Assembly (NCBI GenBank): GCA_965213855.1
Contig: CBDCAA010000002.1
Span: forward strand, 14,651-78,650
Source of the DNA: JBBROS01 sp965213855
GTDB taxonomy: Bacteria > Pseudomonadota > Alphaproteobacteria > Acetobacterales > Acetobacteraceae
DNA length: 64,000 nt
Direction of reading: 5' to 3'
Both the position numbers and the translations under genes were made by a program. Below, one piece after another: positions 24,937 to 40,863 of the stretch. The notes beneath the pieces were generated by a model that saw only the letters and a program-made list of their open reading frames with translations, did no database searches and was not told the DNA's origin. The stretch's first letter is position 1. The number at the start of each line of letters is the position of its first letter.

Positions 24937-25413
24937 CTACCAGCGGTAATGGCTGAAGGCCTTGTTGGCCTCCGCCATCCGATGGGTGTCTTCGCGCTTC
25001 TTCACCGCCGAGCCGCGGTTGTTGACCGCATCGTGCAGCTCGTTGGACAGGCGCTCTTCCATCGTGTGTTCGCCACGCTTGCGGGCGCTGTCGATCAGCC
25101 AACGAATCGCTAGCGCCTGCCGCCGCTCGGTGCGGACCTCGACCGGCACCTGATACGTCGCACCACCAACCCGGCGGGACCGCACCTCGACCGCGGGCTT
25201 CACGTTGTCGAGCGCCTCGTGGAACAGCCGGACCGGGTCCGCCTGCGCTCCGCCGCGCTTCTTCAGCACCTCCAGCGCGCCATAGACGATCGTCTCGGCC
25301 GCACTTTTCTTCCCGTCATACATCAGCGCGTTCATGAAGCGCGTGACCACCAGGTCCCCGAACTTCGCATCCGGCAGGATCTCGCGCTTGATGGCCTTGC
25401 GACGACGACTCAT
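24937..25413 (-). CDS. rpsG: 30S ribosomal protein S7
   Basis: A 158-residue assembly initiator of the 30S head: MSRRRKAIKREILPDAKFGD, then LFHEALDNVKPAVEVRSRRV and GGATYQVPVEVR. It follows rpsL by 12 bases. Downstream comes tuf in place of fusA. Confidence 0.98.
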   Translation of the reverse strand: MSRRRKAIKREILPDAKFGDLVVTRFMNALMYDGKKSAAETIVYGALEVLKKRGGAQADPVRLFHEALDNVKPAVEVRSRRVGGATYQVPVEVRTERRQALAIRWLIDSARKRGEHTMEERLSNELHDAVNNRGSAVKKREDTHRMAEANKAFSHYRW

Positions 25414-25425
25414 CGAACCCTCTCC

Positions 25426-25797
25426 CTACTTCGGCCGCTTGGCGCCGTACAGCGACCGGCGCTGACGACGCTTCGGCAGGCCCTGCGTGTCGAGCACGCC
25501 GCGCAGGATGTGGTAACGCACGCCCGGCAAGTCCTTCACGCGCCCCCCGCGGATCAGCACGACGCTGTGCTCCTGCAGGTTGTGACCCTCGCCCGGGATG
25601 TAGCTCACCACCTCGTAGCCGTTGGTGAGCCGCACCTTCGCGACCTTCCGCAAAGCCGAGTTCGGCTTCTTCGGCGTCGTCGTGTAGACGCGCGTGCAGA
25701 CGCCGCGCTTCTGCGGGCAGCCCTCGAGGGCCGGCACCTTGTTGCGCTTCGGCGCGGGCTCCCGCCCATTGGCAATCAACTGGTTGATGGTCGGCAT
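25426..25797 (-). CDS. rpsL: 30S ribosomal protein S12
   Basis: A 123-residue decoding-centre protein. The ATG at 25797 gives the universal MPTINQLIANGR. RVYTTTPKKPNSALRKVA keeps the lysine (K43 in Mycobacterium numbering) whose change gives streptomycin resistance, so the allele looks wild type. It is the first gene of the str cluster and lies 582 bases downstream of rpoC. Confidence 0.98.
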   Translation of the reverse strand: MPTINQLIANGREPAPKRNKVPALEGCPQKRGVCTRVYTTTPKKPNSALRKVAKVRLTNGYEVVSYIPGEGHNLQEHSVVLIRGGRVKDLPGVRYHILRGVLDTQGLPKRRQRRSLYGAKRPK

Positions 25798-26003
25798 ACT
25801 GCCTCTTCCGCTCAAAATCCCGTTCGCCTCGCCCAAAGCCGAGCCCGCCGTCGATCACAGAAACGCCCCGCAGCCCGGGCCGAGACCCGTCCGCGAAGCC
25901 AGTGGGGCATGTGACCTGAGCCGATCCCGAAGGATCGGCGGCGCCACGCGCTCATCTGTGAGCAACGACCGGCCCGAACGCTCCGGGTCCGCCGAGGGAC
26001 GGA

Positions 26004-26032
26004 TGCCTACGCCCGACCGGAGGCGGCGTCAA
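26004..26032 (-). promoter_or_regulatory. Possible promoter of the rpsL-rpsG-tuf-S10 cluster
   Basis: On the minus strand TTGACG (26032-26027) is followed after 17 bases by TAGGCA (26009-26004). The -35 is near consensus and the -10 is weak. It would give a leader of about 200 nucleotides containing a tetraloop hairpin. Confidence 0.35.
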
Positions 26033-26310
26033 GCGTTCAGTCGCCGCCAAACCGCCCGAATGCCTGACCTGCGATGGCAGCCGAGGCTTGCGGGAGACGG
26101 CCGTGTCCCGTCTGTGACGACATAGCCGTCCTTGCTGACCCCGCACACACGCGCTGGCCTGGATGGCACCCCGAGCATGCTGAGAGCCGTGGGCGATGGC
26201 CGTCCCGAACGCGGCCGCCGCTCGGTCACGGGCGCACGATCCCACGCGCGAGATATGCACTCGCACGTGACCCGCGGGTCACGACAGCCATCGCGCTCCA
26301 GGCCTTGAAA

Positions 26311-26362
26311 CTTGCCGGATGGGCAAGACCGCGGGCGGCAGCACGTTCGCACTGCCACCCGC
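26311..26362 (-). terminator. Tandem hairpins after rpoC, probable terminator
   Basis: Downstream of the rpoC stop the minus strand forms GCGGGTGGCAG and CTGCCGCCCGC (26362-26331, one G-U pair). Immediately after comes CTTGCC-CATCC-GGCAAG (26327-26311) followed by TTTC. The second stem with its short T-run looks like an intrinsic terminator ending the rplKAJL-rpoBC transcript. Confidence 0.55.
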
Positions 26363-26379
26363 GCCTTGCCGTGGGGGCT

Positions 26380-30528
<4,149 letters not shown>

Positions 30529-30539
30529 GCGTCGAACCT

Positions 30540-30577
30540 TTCAGCAAAAGGGTGCGGCCGGCATGTGCGCCGGCCGC
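30540..30577 (-). promoter_or_regulatory. Terminator-like hairpin in the rpoB-rpoC gap
   Basis: GCGGCCGGC (30554-30562) and GCCGGCCGC (30569-30577) are perfect nine-base arms around a six-base loop. On the minus strand the stem is followed by ACCCTTTTG, ending just ahead of the rpoC ribosome binding site AAAGG. The shape is that of a weak intrinsic terminator or attenuator placed inside the operon. Confidence 0.55.
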
Positions 30578-30598
30578 AATCGTCAATCAGCCGCCCGC

Positions 30599-34777
<4,179 letters not shown>

Positions 34778-34912
34778 TCCTTGACCCAGAGTTGCACCGC
34801 ACCGCCCGAGCCGGTCCGGCCGTCTTTTGCTTGGCCGCCAAACCCCCGGCCGCCGGGGTCGTCGACGGCGTCGATCAGCGGTGAGGCTGACCGGCCGTTT
34901 GGAAACGAGTCG

Positions 34913-34944
34913 GCGGGCGGCAACCGACCCTGGTTCCCGCCCGC
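34913..34944 (-). promoter_or_regulatory. Hairpin in the rplL-rpoB gap
   Basis: GCGGGCGG (34913-34920) pairs with CCGCCCGC (34937-34944), and inner AACC/GGTT pairs extend it. It sits about midway in the 213-base gap between rplL and rpoB, where other bacteria have an attenuator or RNase III site lowering rpoBC expression. That role here is inference. Confidence 0.5.
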
Positions 34945-34990
34945 TCCTTCGCTCTGTGGCCCGGCGGAATCGCCCACCGGGTGAATGGTG

Positions 34991-35368
34991 CTACTTGACG
35001 TCGACAGTCGCGCCCTGATCCTCAAGCTGCTTCTTCAGCTTCGCTGCCTCGTCCTTGTTCACGCCTTCCTTCACCGTCTTCGGCGCGCCCTCGACGAGGT
35101 CCTTGGCTTCCTTCAGCCCAAGACCCGTGATCGTCCGCACTTCCTTAATCACGTTGATCTTCTTCTCGCCAACCGTGGCCAGGATCACCGTGAACTCCGT
35201 CTGCTCCTCGACGGGTGCGGCCGGCGCTGCCGGGCCGCTCGGCCCCGCCACCGCGACCGGCGCCGCGGCAGACACGCCCCACTTCTCCTCGAGCATCTTC
35301 GACAGCTCAGCCGCTTCCAGAACCGTCAGCGTGCTTAGCTCTTCAACCAGTCGTGCCAAATCGGCCAT
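34991..35368 (-). CDS. rplL: 50S ribosomal protein L7/L12
   Basis: A 125-residue stalk protein. The N-terminal dimerisation helix (ADLARLVEELSTLTVLEAAE) is followed by an Ala/Pro hinge (about residues 37-52) and the C-terminal domain with KINVIKEVRTITGLGLKEAK, which binds translational GTPases. GGAAG lies 10 bases before the ATG. It follows rplJ by 88 bases. Confidence 0.98.
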   Translation of the reverse strand: MADLARLVEELSTLTVLEAAELSKMLEEKWGVSAAAPVAVAGPSGPAAPAAPVEEQTEFTVILATVGEKKINVIKEVRTITGLGLKEAKDLVEGAPKTVKEGVNKDEAAKLKKQLEDQGATVDVK

Positions 35369-35407
35369 GTTCAGTCTTCCTTATCTATAGTCCTGAGTGG
35401 TTCCGAA

Positions 35408-35430
35408 CAAGGTCACAGTCCATGACCTTG
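35408..35430 (-). promoter_or_regulatory. Hairpin in the rplJ-rplL gap
   Basis: CAAGGTCA (35408-35415) and TGACCTTG (35423-35430) form a perfect eight-base-pair stem with a seven-base loop in the 88-base gap before rplL. It may help set the high L7/L12 to L10 ratio, by inference from its position. Confidence 0.45.
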
Positions 35431-35456
35431 TCGTCGGCGATCGCAGAGCGGCCCGG

Positions 35457-36011
35457 TCAGGCCGCTTCGGCCTCGCCGTCCTGCATCCCGTCCTGCTGCG
35501 TCTCGTCCTTCTTGGCATAGGCCCCAAAGACCCGAGCGAGTTGTCCGGCCGGTGCAGCGAGCACGCCCGCAATCCGCGTGGCGGGGGTTTGGATCATCCC
35601 CACCAGCGATGCGCGAAGCGTGTCGAGCGACGGCAGATCGGCAAGCGCCTTGATTCCATCCGCATCGAGCGTCTGTTGTCCAAGGGCGCCGCCGAGCACG
35701 ACGAACTTCTCGTTGGTCTTGGCGTAGTCCACGGCCGCCTTGGCCACCGCCACCGGATCCAGCGACCACGCAAGCGCGGTCGGACCCTTCAGCAATGGCT
35801 TGATGCCGTCGAACCGGGTCCCATCCAGGGCGAGGACGGCCAGACGGTTCTTCGCGACCTTGTAGGTCGAACCCGATGCCCGCATCCGGCGACGCAGGTC
35901 CGAAACCTGGGCGACCGTCATCCCGTTATTCTGGGTGACGACGACCATGTTCGTCTCTGCGAAGACCTGACCGAGCACGGATACGAACTCGCGCTTCTCC
36001 GTACGGTCCAA
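35457..36011 (-). CDS. rplJ: 50S ribosomal protein L10
   Basis: A 184-residue stalk-base protein that binds L7/L12 dimers. I chose the TTG at 36011: AGGAG lies six bases upstream and the product then begins with the family's usual DRTEKREFVSVLGQVF. The frame is open further upstream, but those residues are basic and unlike L10. VVVTQNNGMTVAQVSDLRRR is diagnostic. The C-terminus has an acidic tail. A 322-base leader separates it from rplA. Confidence 0.95.
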   Translation of the reverse strand: MDRTEKREFVSVLGQVFAETNMVVVTQNNGMTVAQVSDLRRRMRASGSTYKVAKNRLAVLALDGTRFDGIKPLLKGPTALAWSLDPVAVAKAAVDYAKTNEKFVVLGGALGQQTLDADGIKALADLPSLDTLRASLVGMIQTPATRIAGVLAAPAGQLARVFGAYAKKDETQQDGMQDGEAEAA

Positions 36012-36333
36012 ATCCCGACTCCTGCTGGCCCTGGTGCGTTTGGACCGCACCCGGGCCGGGTTACCCCGGCGCCGCCCCATGGCGACGCCGCCGCCTGTCC
36101 GGGGCCTGCCGCGCACGGATGCACGGAGGACCCTATAGCCGGAACCGCTCAGGCCTGCCGGCGCCGCCGTAGCACCGCCGGAAACCCTTCGCTTCCCCGT
36201 CTCCACGCGCGGACCCTGCGATCCTTTACTGCCCACCGATGGGCGACGTGTGGTCTTGGACAGGTTCGGGACGGTGCGAGCACCGCCCCTGCGCACTGGC
36301 CTCCCTCAGGAGGATGGCCAGCGAATCTCGTTC
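36012..36333 (-). promoter_or_regulatory. rplA-rplJ intergenic leader (probable L10 leader RNA)
   Basis: No gene is supported in these 322 bases. The minus strand holds an imperfect stem CTGGCC...GGCCAG (36321-36296) just after the rplA stop, a CGGTG-CTCG-CACCG stem near 36272-36285, and further GC-rich inverted repeats near the rplJ start. In many bacteria the L10-(L7/L12)4 complex binds this leader and represses rplJ translation. That function is inferred from position; I did not confirm the kink-turn motif. Confidence 0.5.
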
Positions 36334-37032
36334 TCAGGCCGCCGCAGCCAACGTCGCCAAGTCCAGCTTGACGCCCGGACCCATCGTGGAACTCAGCGCC
36401 GCCTTTTGCAGATACACGCCCTTGGCGCCGGTCGGCTTGGCCTTCTGGATCGCGTCGACGAAGGCGCGGACGTTCTCGGCCAGCTTCGCATCGTCGAAGC
36501 TCGCCTTGCCGATGCCGGCATGCACGATCCCCGCCTTCTCGGCCCGGAACTCCACCTGGCCGCTCTTGGCCGCCGTGACCGCGCCCTTCACATCCATCGT
36601 CACCGTTCCCAGCTTCGGGTTCGGCATCAGGCCCCGCGGCCCCAGGATCTTTCCCAGCCGCCCCACCAGCGCCATCATGTCCGGCGTCGCGATGCAGCGG
36701 TCGAACCCGAACTCCCCGGCCTGGCACTTCTCGGCCAAGTCCTCGGCACCCACGATGTCCGCCCCGGCCGCGCGGGCCTCATCCGCCTTTGCGCCGCGTG
36801 CGAACACGCCCACCCGCAGCGTCTTGCCCGTGCCGTTCGGCAGGCTCAGCAGCCCGCGCACCATCTGGTCGGCGTGCCGCGGGTCGATGCCAAGGTTCAT
36901 GCTCAGCTCGACCGTCTCGTCGAACTTGGCGCGCGCATTGGCCCGCACCATCGCGATCGCCTCCTCCAGCGGATACGCCTTCGCGCGGTCGAACGTCGCG
37001 TAGCCGGCCTTCAGGCGCTTGTCGTGTGCCAT
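36334..37032 (-). CDS. rplA: 50S ribosomal protein L1
   Basis: A 232-residue L1-stalk protein that helps release E-site tRNA. FDETVELSMNLGIDPRHADQ, RGLLSLPNGTGKTLRVGVFA and LMPNPKLGTVTMDVKGAV are typical. It starts four bases after the rplK stop. Confidence 0.98.
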   Translation of the reverse strand: MAHDKRLKAGYATFDRAKAYPLEEAIAMVRANARAKFDETVELSMNLGIDPRHADQMVRGLLSLPNGTGKTLRVGVFARGAKADEARAAGADIVGAEDLAEKCQAGEFGFDRCIATPDMMALVGRLGKILGPRGLMPNPKLGTVTMDVKGAVTAAKSGQVEFRAEKAGIVHAGIGKASFDDAKLAENVRAFVDAIQKAKPTGAKGVYLQKAALSSTMGPGVKLDLATLAAAA

Positions 37033-37036
37033 CGGA

Positions 37037-37471
37037 TCAGCCCTCCACCACGGTCAGGCCCATCGACCGCGCACTGCCCAGCAGCATCCGCACGGCCGCA
37101 TCGCTGTCGTTCGCGTTCATGTCCTTCATCTTCGTCTCGGCGATCTCGCGAAGTTGGGCCATCGTCACCCGCCCCACCGCCGCACCCTTGCCCGGCGTTG
37201 TGGTGCCCTTCGTGATCCCGGCCGCCTTCTTCAGGAAATACGTGTTCGGCGGCGTCTTCATCACAAACGTGAAAGACCGGTCGCCAAAGGCGGTGATCAC
37301 CACCGGCGTCGGCGTGCCCGGCTCCATGCCCTGCGTCGCCGCGTTGAATTCCTTACAGAACTGCATGATGTTCAGGCCGCGCTGGCCCAGCGCCGGGCCG
37401 ACCGGCGGCGACGGGTTCGCCTTGCCCGCGGGGATTTGCAGCTTGATGTAGCCGACGATCTTCTTGGCCAA
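37037..37471 (-). CDS. rplK: 50S ribosomal protein L11
   Basis: A 144-residue protein of the GTPase-associated centre, needed for RelA activation. AKKIVGYIKLQIPAGKANPS, PPVGPALGQRGLNIMQFCKE and the C-terminal LLGSARSMGLTVVEG are characteristic. The only reasonable start is TTG at 37471: an in-frame stop lies five codons upstream. AAGG lies nine bases before it. It is the first gene of the rplKAJL-rpoBC block; nusG and secE, its usual upstream partners, are absent. Confidence 0.96.
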   Translation of the reverse strand: MAKKIVGYIKLQIPAGKANPSPPVGPALGQRGLNIMQFCKEFNAATQGMEPGTPTPVVITAFGDRSFTFVMKTPPNTYFLKKAAGITKGTTTPGKGAAVGRVTMAQLREIAETKMKDMNANDSDAAVRMLLGSARSMGLTVVEG

Positions 37472-37567
37472 GAGCCTGCACCTTCATGGTCGCAGGACCG
37501 CGGTTCATAGCGGGCGCGCCTGCCGTTCGGCAGCACGAACCCTCCCGCGTTCCAGAGTGAGGGCGGG

Positions 37568-37596
37568 CGTATAGCGGACAGGGCGGCGATCGTCCA
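37568..37596 (-). promoter_or_regulatory. Sigma70-type promoter of rplK
   Basis: On the minus strand TGGACG (37596-37591) lies 17 bases from TATACG (37573-37568), a good match to TTGACG/TATAAT-like vegetative promoters. A start near 37561 would leave a leader of about 90 nucleotides before the TTG start of rplK. It is in the 227-base divergent region. Confidence 0.55.
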
Positions 37597-37698
37597 GCCC
37601 TATCTGGCGGCGCCGGCCGGGGCGGCACGCGCCCCTGGCCTTCCGTGCATGCGCGCCTATAAACGGAGCACACCACGTGATGGCAAGGACCTCCACCC

Positions 37699-37962
37699 AT
37701 GGCGCTCAAGCCCGGCATCTCTCCCGGACCGACCCCCCGCTTCAATGAGACCGCGATCGCCATCGGCGCGTCGTTCGTCATCGCCCTCGTGCTGGCGACG
37801 CTCATGACCGGCAACCCGTTCCGCGCCATGCGCCTGGCCTATACCGACTACAGCAATACTCCCGCCGCCGGGGCGCCGAAGGCGTCGACCACGCGTGCGC
37901 CAGAGACAGCGACTCCGCCGGCCAACAAGCCATCGGCCACGGACACCAAAACCAACGGTTGA
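37699..37962 (+). CDS. Small single-pass membrane protein of unknown function
   Basis: An 87-residue product I do not recognise. It has a short N-terminal segment, one hydrophobic helix (about residues 18-36, ending in VLATLM), a short basic-aromatic patch NPFRAMRLAYTDY, then a Pro/Thr/Ala-rich, probably disordered tail. Topology is likely N-in with the tail outside the cytoplasm. The ribosome binding site is weak. It is divergent from rplK and 89 bases before the PAS receptor gene. Composition and a clean start make it more likely a gene than chance. Confidence 0.65.
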   Translation: MALKPGISPGPTPRFNETAIAIGASFVIALVLATLMTGNPFRAMRLAYTDYSNTPAAGAPKASTTRAPETATPPANKPSATDTKTNG

Positions 37963-38051
37963 GGCAGGGCCGGCAGTGGAAAGGATTTCTTAAGCTCTAT
38001 CGGCGAGCATGGCGCGAAGCGGCAGCGGCCGCATCGTCATGAGGTCGATAG

Positions 38052-40166
38052 ATGCAGAGCCTGCCCCGGTTCCGCCTGCCCGGATTGCGTGGAGACGACC
38101 GGGCCGTGCTGAAGGCCGTCCATGGCTCCCAGGCCGTTATCGGGTTCACGGCAGGGGGCGACATCCTCGGCGCGAACGCCAACTTCCTCGCGACTGTCGG
38201 CTACACGGCCGCTGAGCTTCGCGGCCGGCATCACAGCCTGTTCGTGGACCCGGCCGAACGGTCCAGCCCTGCCTACCAGGCGTTCTGGACGGCGCTCGCC
38301 GCCGGCCAGGTGATCCGGTCCGATTTCCGGCGCGTGGCCAAGGGTGGGCGCGAGATTTGGCTGCACGGCAGCTACAACCCGGTTCGCACCCGCACGGGCC
38401 GGGTCGCCAGGGTGGTGACGTTCGCCACCGACGTGACCGAGCAAGTGCTGCAACGGGCCGACGCCGCCGGCCAGGTCGCTGCCATCGGCAAGTCTAACGC
38501 GGTGGTCGAGTTCGCGCTCGACGGCACGATCCTGACGGCGAACGACACCTTCCTGCATGCACTGGGCTACAGCCTGCCCGAAGTCGTCGGCCGGCCGCAC
38601 GCGATCTTCATCGAGCCGGCCATGCGTGAGAGCGCCGAATATCGCGCCTTCTGGGCCGCGCTGAGCCAGGGCGCGTTCCAATCGGGCCAGTTCAAACGCA
38701 TCCGCAAGGACGGCCGGCCCGTCTGGATCGAGGCGACCTACAACCCGATCCTCGACGCCGCCGGGCGGGTGTTCAAGGTCGTGAAGTTCGCGACCGACGT
38801 CACGGCCGCGCGCTTGCGTAACGCGGACGTCTCGGCCCAGGTGGCGGCGATCAACCGGTCGCAGGGCAGCGTCGAGTTCGACCTCGATGGCACGATCCGC
38901 ACCGCCAACACCCTCTTCCTCGACGCACTCGGCTACACCCTCGATGAGGTCAAGGGCCGGCGCCACGCCATGTTCCTCGAGCCCGGCGAAGCCGAGAGTG
39001 CGGACTACCGCGCGTTCTGGGCCGGGCTGAACCAGGGCCAGTTCCAGGCCGGGCAGTATCGCCGCTTCGGCAAGGCCGGCCGGGTCGTCTGGATCCAGGC
39101 AACTTACAACCCCGTCCTCGACCTCGACGGCAAGCCGTTCAAGGTCGTGAAGTTCGCCAGCGACGTGACCGAGGCCGTCCGGCAGCGCGACCGGCTGAGC
39201 CTGCTCTCGCTCGTGGCCGACGGCACCGACAACAGCGTCGTGATCACATCGCCGGACGGGCTCATCGAATACGTCAACCCGGGCTTCACGCGGCTGACCG
39301 GCTTCTCGATGGCCGAAGCGATCGGCAAGACCCCCGGCAGCCTGTTGCAAGGCCCGGGCACCGACCCAAACACCGTGGCCGCCATCCGGGAGAACCTGCG
39401 CAAGCGGAACCCCTTTTACGAGGAGATCCTGAACTACTCGAAAACTCGGGAACCCTACTGGATCTCGCTCTCGATCAACCCGATCCTCCGCGCCGATGGC
39501 ACGCTGGAGCGCTTCATTTCGGTGCAGACGAACATTACCCAGGTCAAGATGGATTCCGGGTCGCGGATCGACGCGATCGAACGGTCTAACGTCGTGCTGG
39601 AGTGGGATGACCGGAACCGGCTCGTCCGCTTGAACAAGGCTGCCATGGACGGTCTGGGCGTCGCCACGCTCGACGCCGCCCAGCGTCTGCCGAGCCTGGC
39701 CTACGATGCGCTGTTTCCACCGGGTCAGCAGGAGGCGCTGCGGCGCGGCGAGACGCTCACCCGGGACATGGCGGTCATGGGCACCACGGCGGCACCGCTT
39801 TTCCTTGCCGCAACCGTCCAGCCGCTGCGCCACATCCACGGCGCGCTGCGCCGAACCGTCCTCTATGCCATCGACGTCTCGGCGAAGCGTGAGGCCGTGC
39901 GGCAGACGGAACAGATCATGAGCACCGTGCTCGACCAGATCAACGAGATTGCCCGAACCATCTCGGGCGTGTCCGGACAGACCAACCTGCTCGCCCTGAA
40001 CGCGACGATCGAGGCGGCGCGCGCAGGTGACGCCGGCCGGGGCTTCGCGATCGTCGCCTCCGAAGTCAAAGCGCTCGCGCAGCGCTCCTCCGGCCTCTCC
40101 ACCGAGATCGCCGGCCTGGTCCGGGACACACAGAAACAGATCGAACAGCTGGCTTCGACGATCTAG
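38052..40166 (+). CDS. Cytoplasmic PAS-domain chemoreceptor-like protein with minimal signalling tip
   Basis: A 704-residue soluble protein without transmembrane segments or HAMP. Three near-duplicate PAS-PAC modules cover about residues 17-131, 141-252 and 263-372, each with a FxxxGYT/S...AFW...G...W...YNP pattern. A fourth PAS (about 383-498) resembles LOV-type PAS (QGPGTDP, EILNYSK) but lacks the flavin-binding cysteine. A degenerate fifth PAS spans about 505-612. The last 90 residues are an MCP hairpin tip, QTNLLALNATIEAARAGDAG (643-662), with almost none of the usual methylation helices and no CheR/B docking tail. It probably senses small molecules or redox state and signals to a CheA-type or other partner. 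Ligand unknown. Confidence 0.88.
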   Translation: MQSLPRFRLPGLRGDDRAVLKAVHGSQAVIGFTAGGDILGANANFLATVGYTAAELRGRHHSLFVDPAERSSPAYQAFWTALAAGQVIRSDFRRVAKGGREIWLHGSYNPVRTRTGRVARVVTFATDVTEQVLQRADAAGQVAAIGKSNAVVEFALDGTILTANDTFLHALGYSLPEVVGRPHAIFIEPAMRESAEYRAFWAALSQGAFQSGQFKRIRKDGRPVWIEATYNPILDAAGRVFKVVKFATDVTAARLRNADVSAQVAAINRSQGSVEFDLDGTIRTANTLFLDALGYTLDEVKGRRHAMFLEPGEAESADYRAFWAGLNQGQFQAGQYRRFGKAGRVVWIQATYNPVLDLDGKPFKVVKFASDVTEAVRQRDRLSLLSLVADGTDNSVVITSPDGLIEYVNPGFTRLTGFSMAEAIGKTPGSLLQGPGTDPNTVAAIRENLRKRNPFYEEILNYSKTREPYWISLSINPILRADGTLERFISVQTNITQVKMDSGSRIDAIERSNVVLEWDDRNRLVRLNKAAMDGLGVATLDAAQRLPSLAYDALFPPGQQEALRRGETLTRDMAVMGTTAAPLFLAATVQPLRHIHGALRRTVLYAIDVSAKREAVRQTEQIMSTVLDQINEIARTISGVSGQTNLLALNATIEAARAGDAGRGFAIVASEVKALAQRSSGLSTEIAGLVRDTQKQIEQLASTI

Positions 40167-40260
40167 CCGCACGGCCCGCACCACGGCAGATCGTTACAAC
40201 TCTGTTTGCATCTCCGGCCCGATACCCTATAAGGCCGCATCATCCTGCGGGAGAACGCCT

Positions 40261-40860
40261 GTGAAGCACCTTGTCCTCGCGGCCGCCACCATCCTCCTCG
40301 CGCCCGCGGCATTCGCCCAAGGCTCGCCATCGGTCGACGACCTCATCCGCGACCTGAAGCCCCACGCAGACCAGCGCACCCGCGGCATCCACGCGATCGC
40401 CCCGGCCATGCCGGACGCTCCGGCAACGCCGACCTCCATGCGCTACCCGAACCGAGCACGCCCGTCCGCCCCCCCGCAGACCGCGGTGCCGGCCCCGGCC
40501 GTGAGCGACCTCGCCTCCACCAGCATGCAGGTCCAGTTCGAGAACGGGTCGGACCGCCTCACCCCGGCCGCGACGCGCGAGCTGGACAAGCTCGGCCGCG
40601 CTTTGTCGAACGCGGAGCTGTCAAGCTACCGCTTCCGTATCGAGGGCCACACCGACGCCGTCGGCAGCCGGGACATGAACCAGATGCTCTCCGAGCGTCG
40701 CGCGACGGCCGTGGTCGACTACGTCACCACCCATTATGGCGTGGACCGCTCGCGGTTGACGGCCATCGGCATGGGCTTCAATCAGATGGCGATACCGACC
40801 GCGGAGGGCATTGCCGAGCCCCGCAACCGCCGGGTGCAGATCGTCAACGTCGGCGCCTGA
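40261..40860 (+). CDS. Secreted OmpA-C-domain (peptidoglycan-binding) protein
   Basis: A 199-residue product from the GTG at 40261, preceded by GGGAGA eight bases upstream. The N-terminus is a signal peptide ending near AFAQ. A Pro/Ala-rich linker follows, then the OmpA C-terminal domain from about residue 88: VQFENGSDRLTPAATRELDK, RIEGHTDAVGSRDMNQMLSE and RRATAVVDYV. There is no outer-membrane barrel and no lipobox, so it is probably periplasmic. It ends three bases before the convergent CHAT gene. Its role is unknown. Confidence 0.9.
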   Translation: MKHLVLAAATILLAPAAFAQGSPSVDDLIRDLKPHADQRTRGIHAIAPAMPDAPATPTSMRYPNRARPSAPPQTAVPAPAVSDLASTSMQVQFENGSDRLTPAATRELDKLGRALSNAELSSYRFRIEGHTDAVGSRDMNQMLSERRATAVVDYVTTHYGVDRSRLTAIGMGFNQMAIPTAEGIAEPRNRRVQIVNVGA

Positions 40861-40863
40861 CCC

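Larger units (their letters stand above)
25798..26379. other. Gene-free region between rpoC and rpsL
   Basis: No coding frame here looks real: the open frames on both strands lack family similarity, ribosome binding sites and a consistent codon bias. The region holds tandem hairpins after rpoC, an 18-base perfect palindrome CGTGACCCGCGGGTCACG at 26266-26283, a possible rpsL promoter near 26004-26032, and a CCGATCC-CGAA-GGATCGG hairpin at 25921-25938 in the probable rpsL leader. An unannotated small RNA cannot be excluded. Confidence 0.6.

Noticed and set aside
36012..36296. Longer rplJ product starting further upstream
   Set aside because: The upstream residues are Arg/Gly-rich and unlike L10; the TTG with AGGAG gives the family N-terminus.
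39201..39546. LOV photoreceptor domain in the PAS protein
   Set aside because: The fourth PAS has the QG/TDP and NYSK context of LOV-like folds but no cysteine in the flavin-adduct position, so light sensing is not supported.
38037..40184. A 715-codon frame antisense to the PAS receptor
   Set aside because: It mirrors the real gene codon by codon, has no start signal, and its repeats come from the PAS duplication on the other strand.
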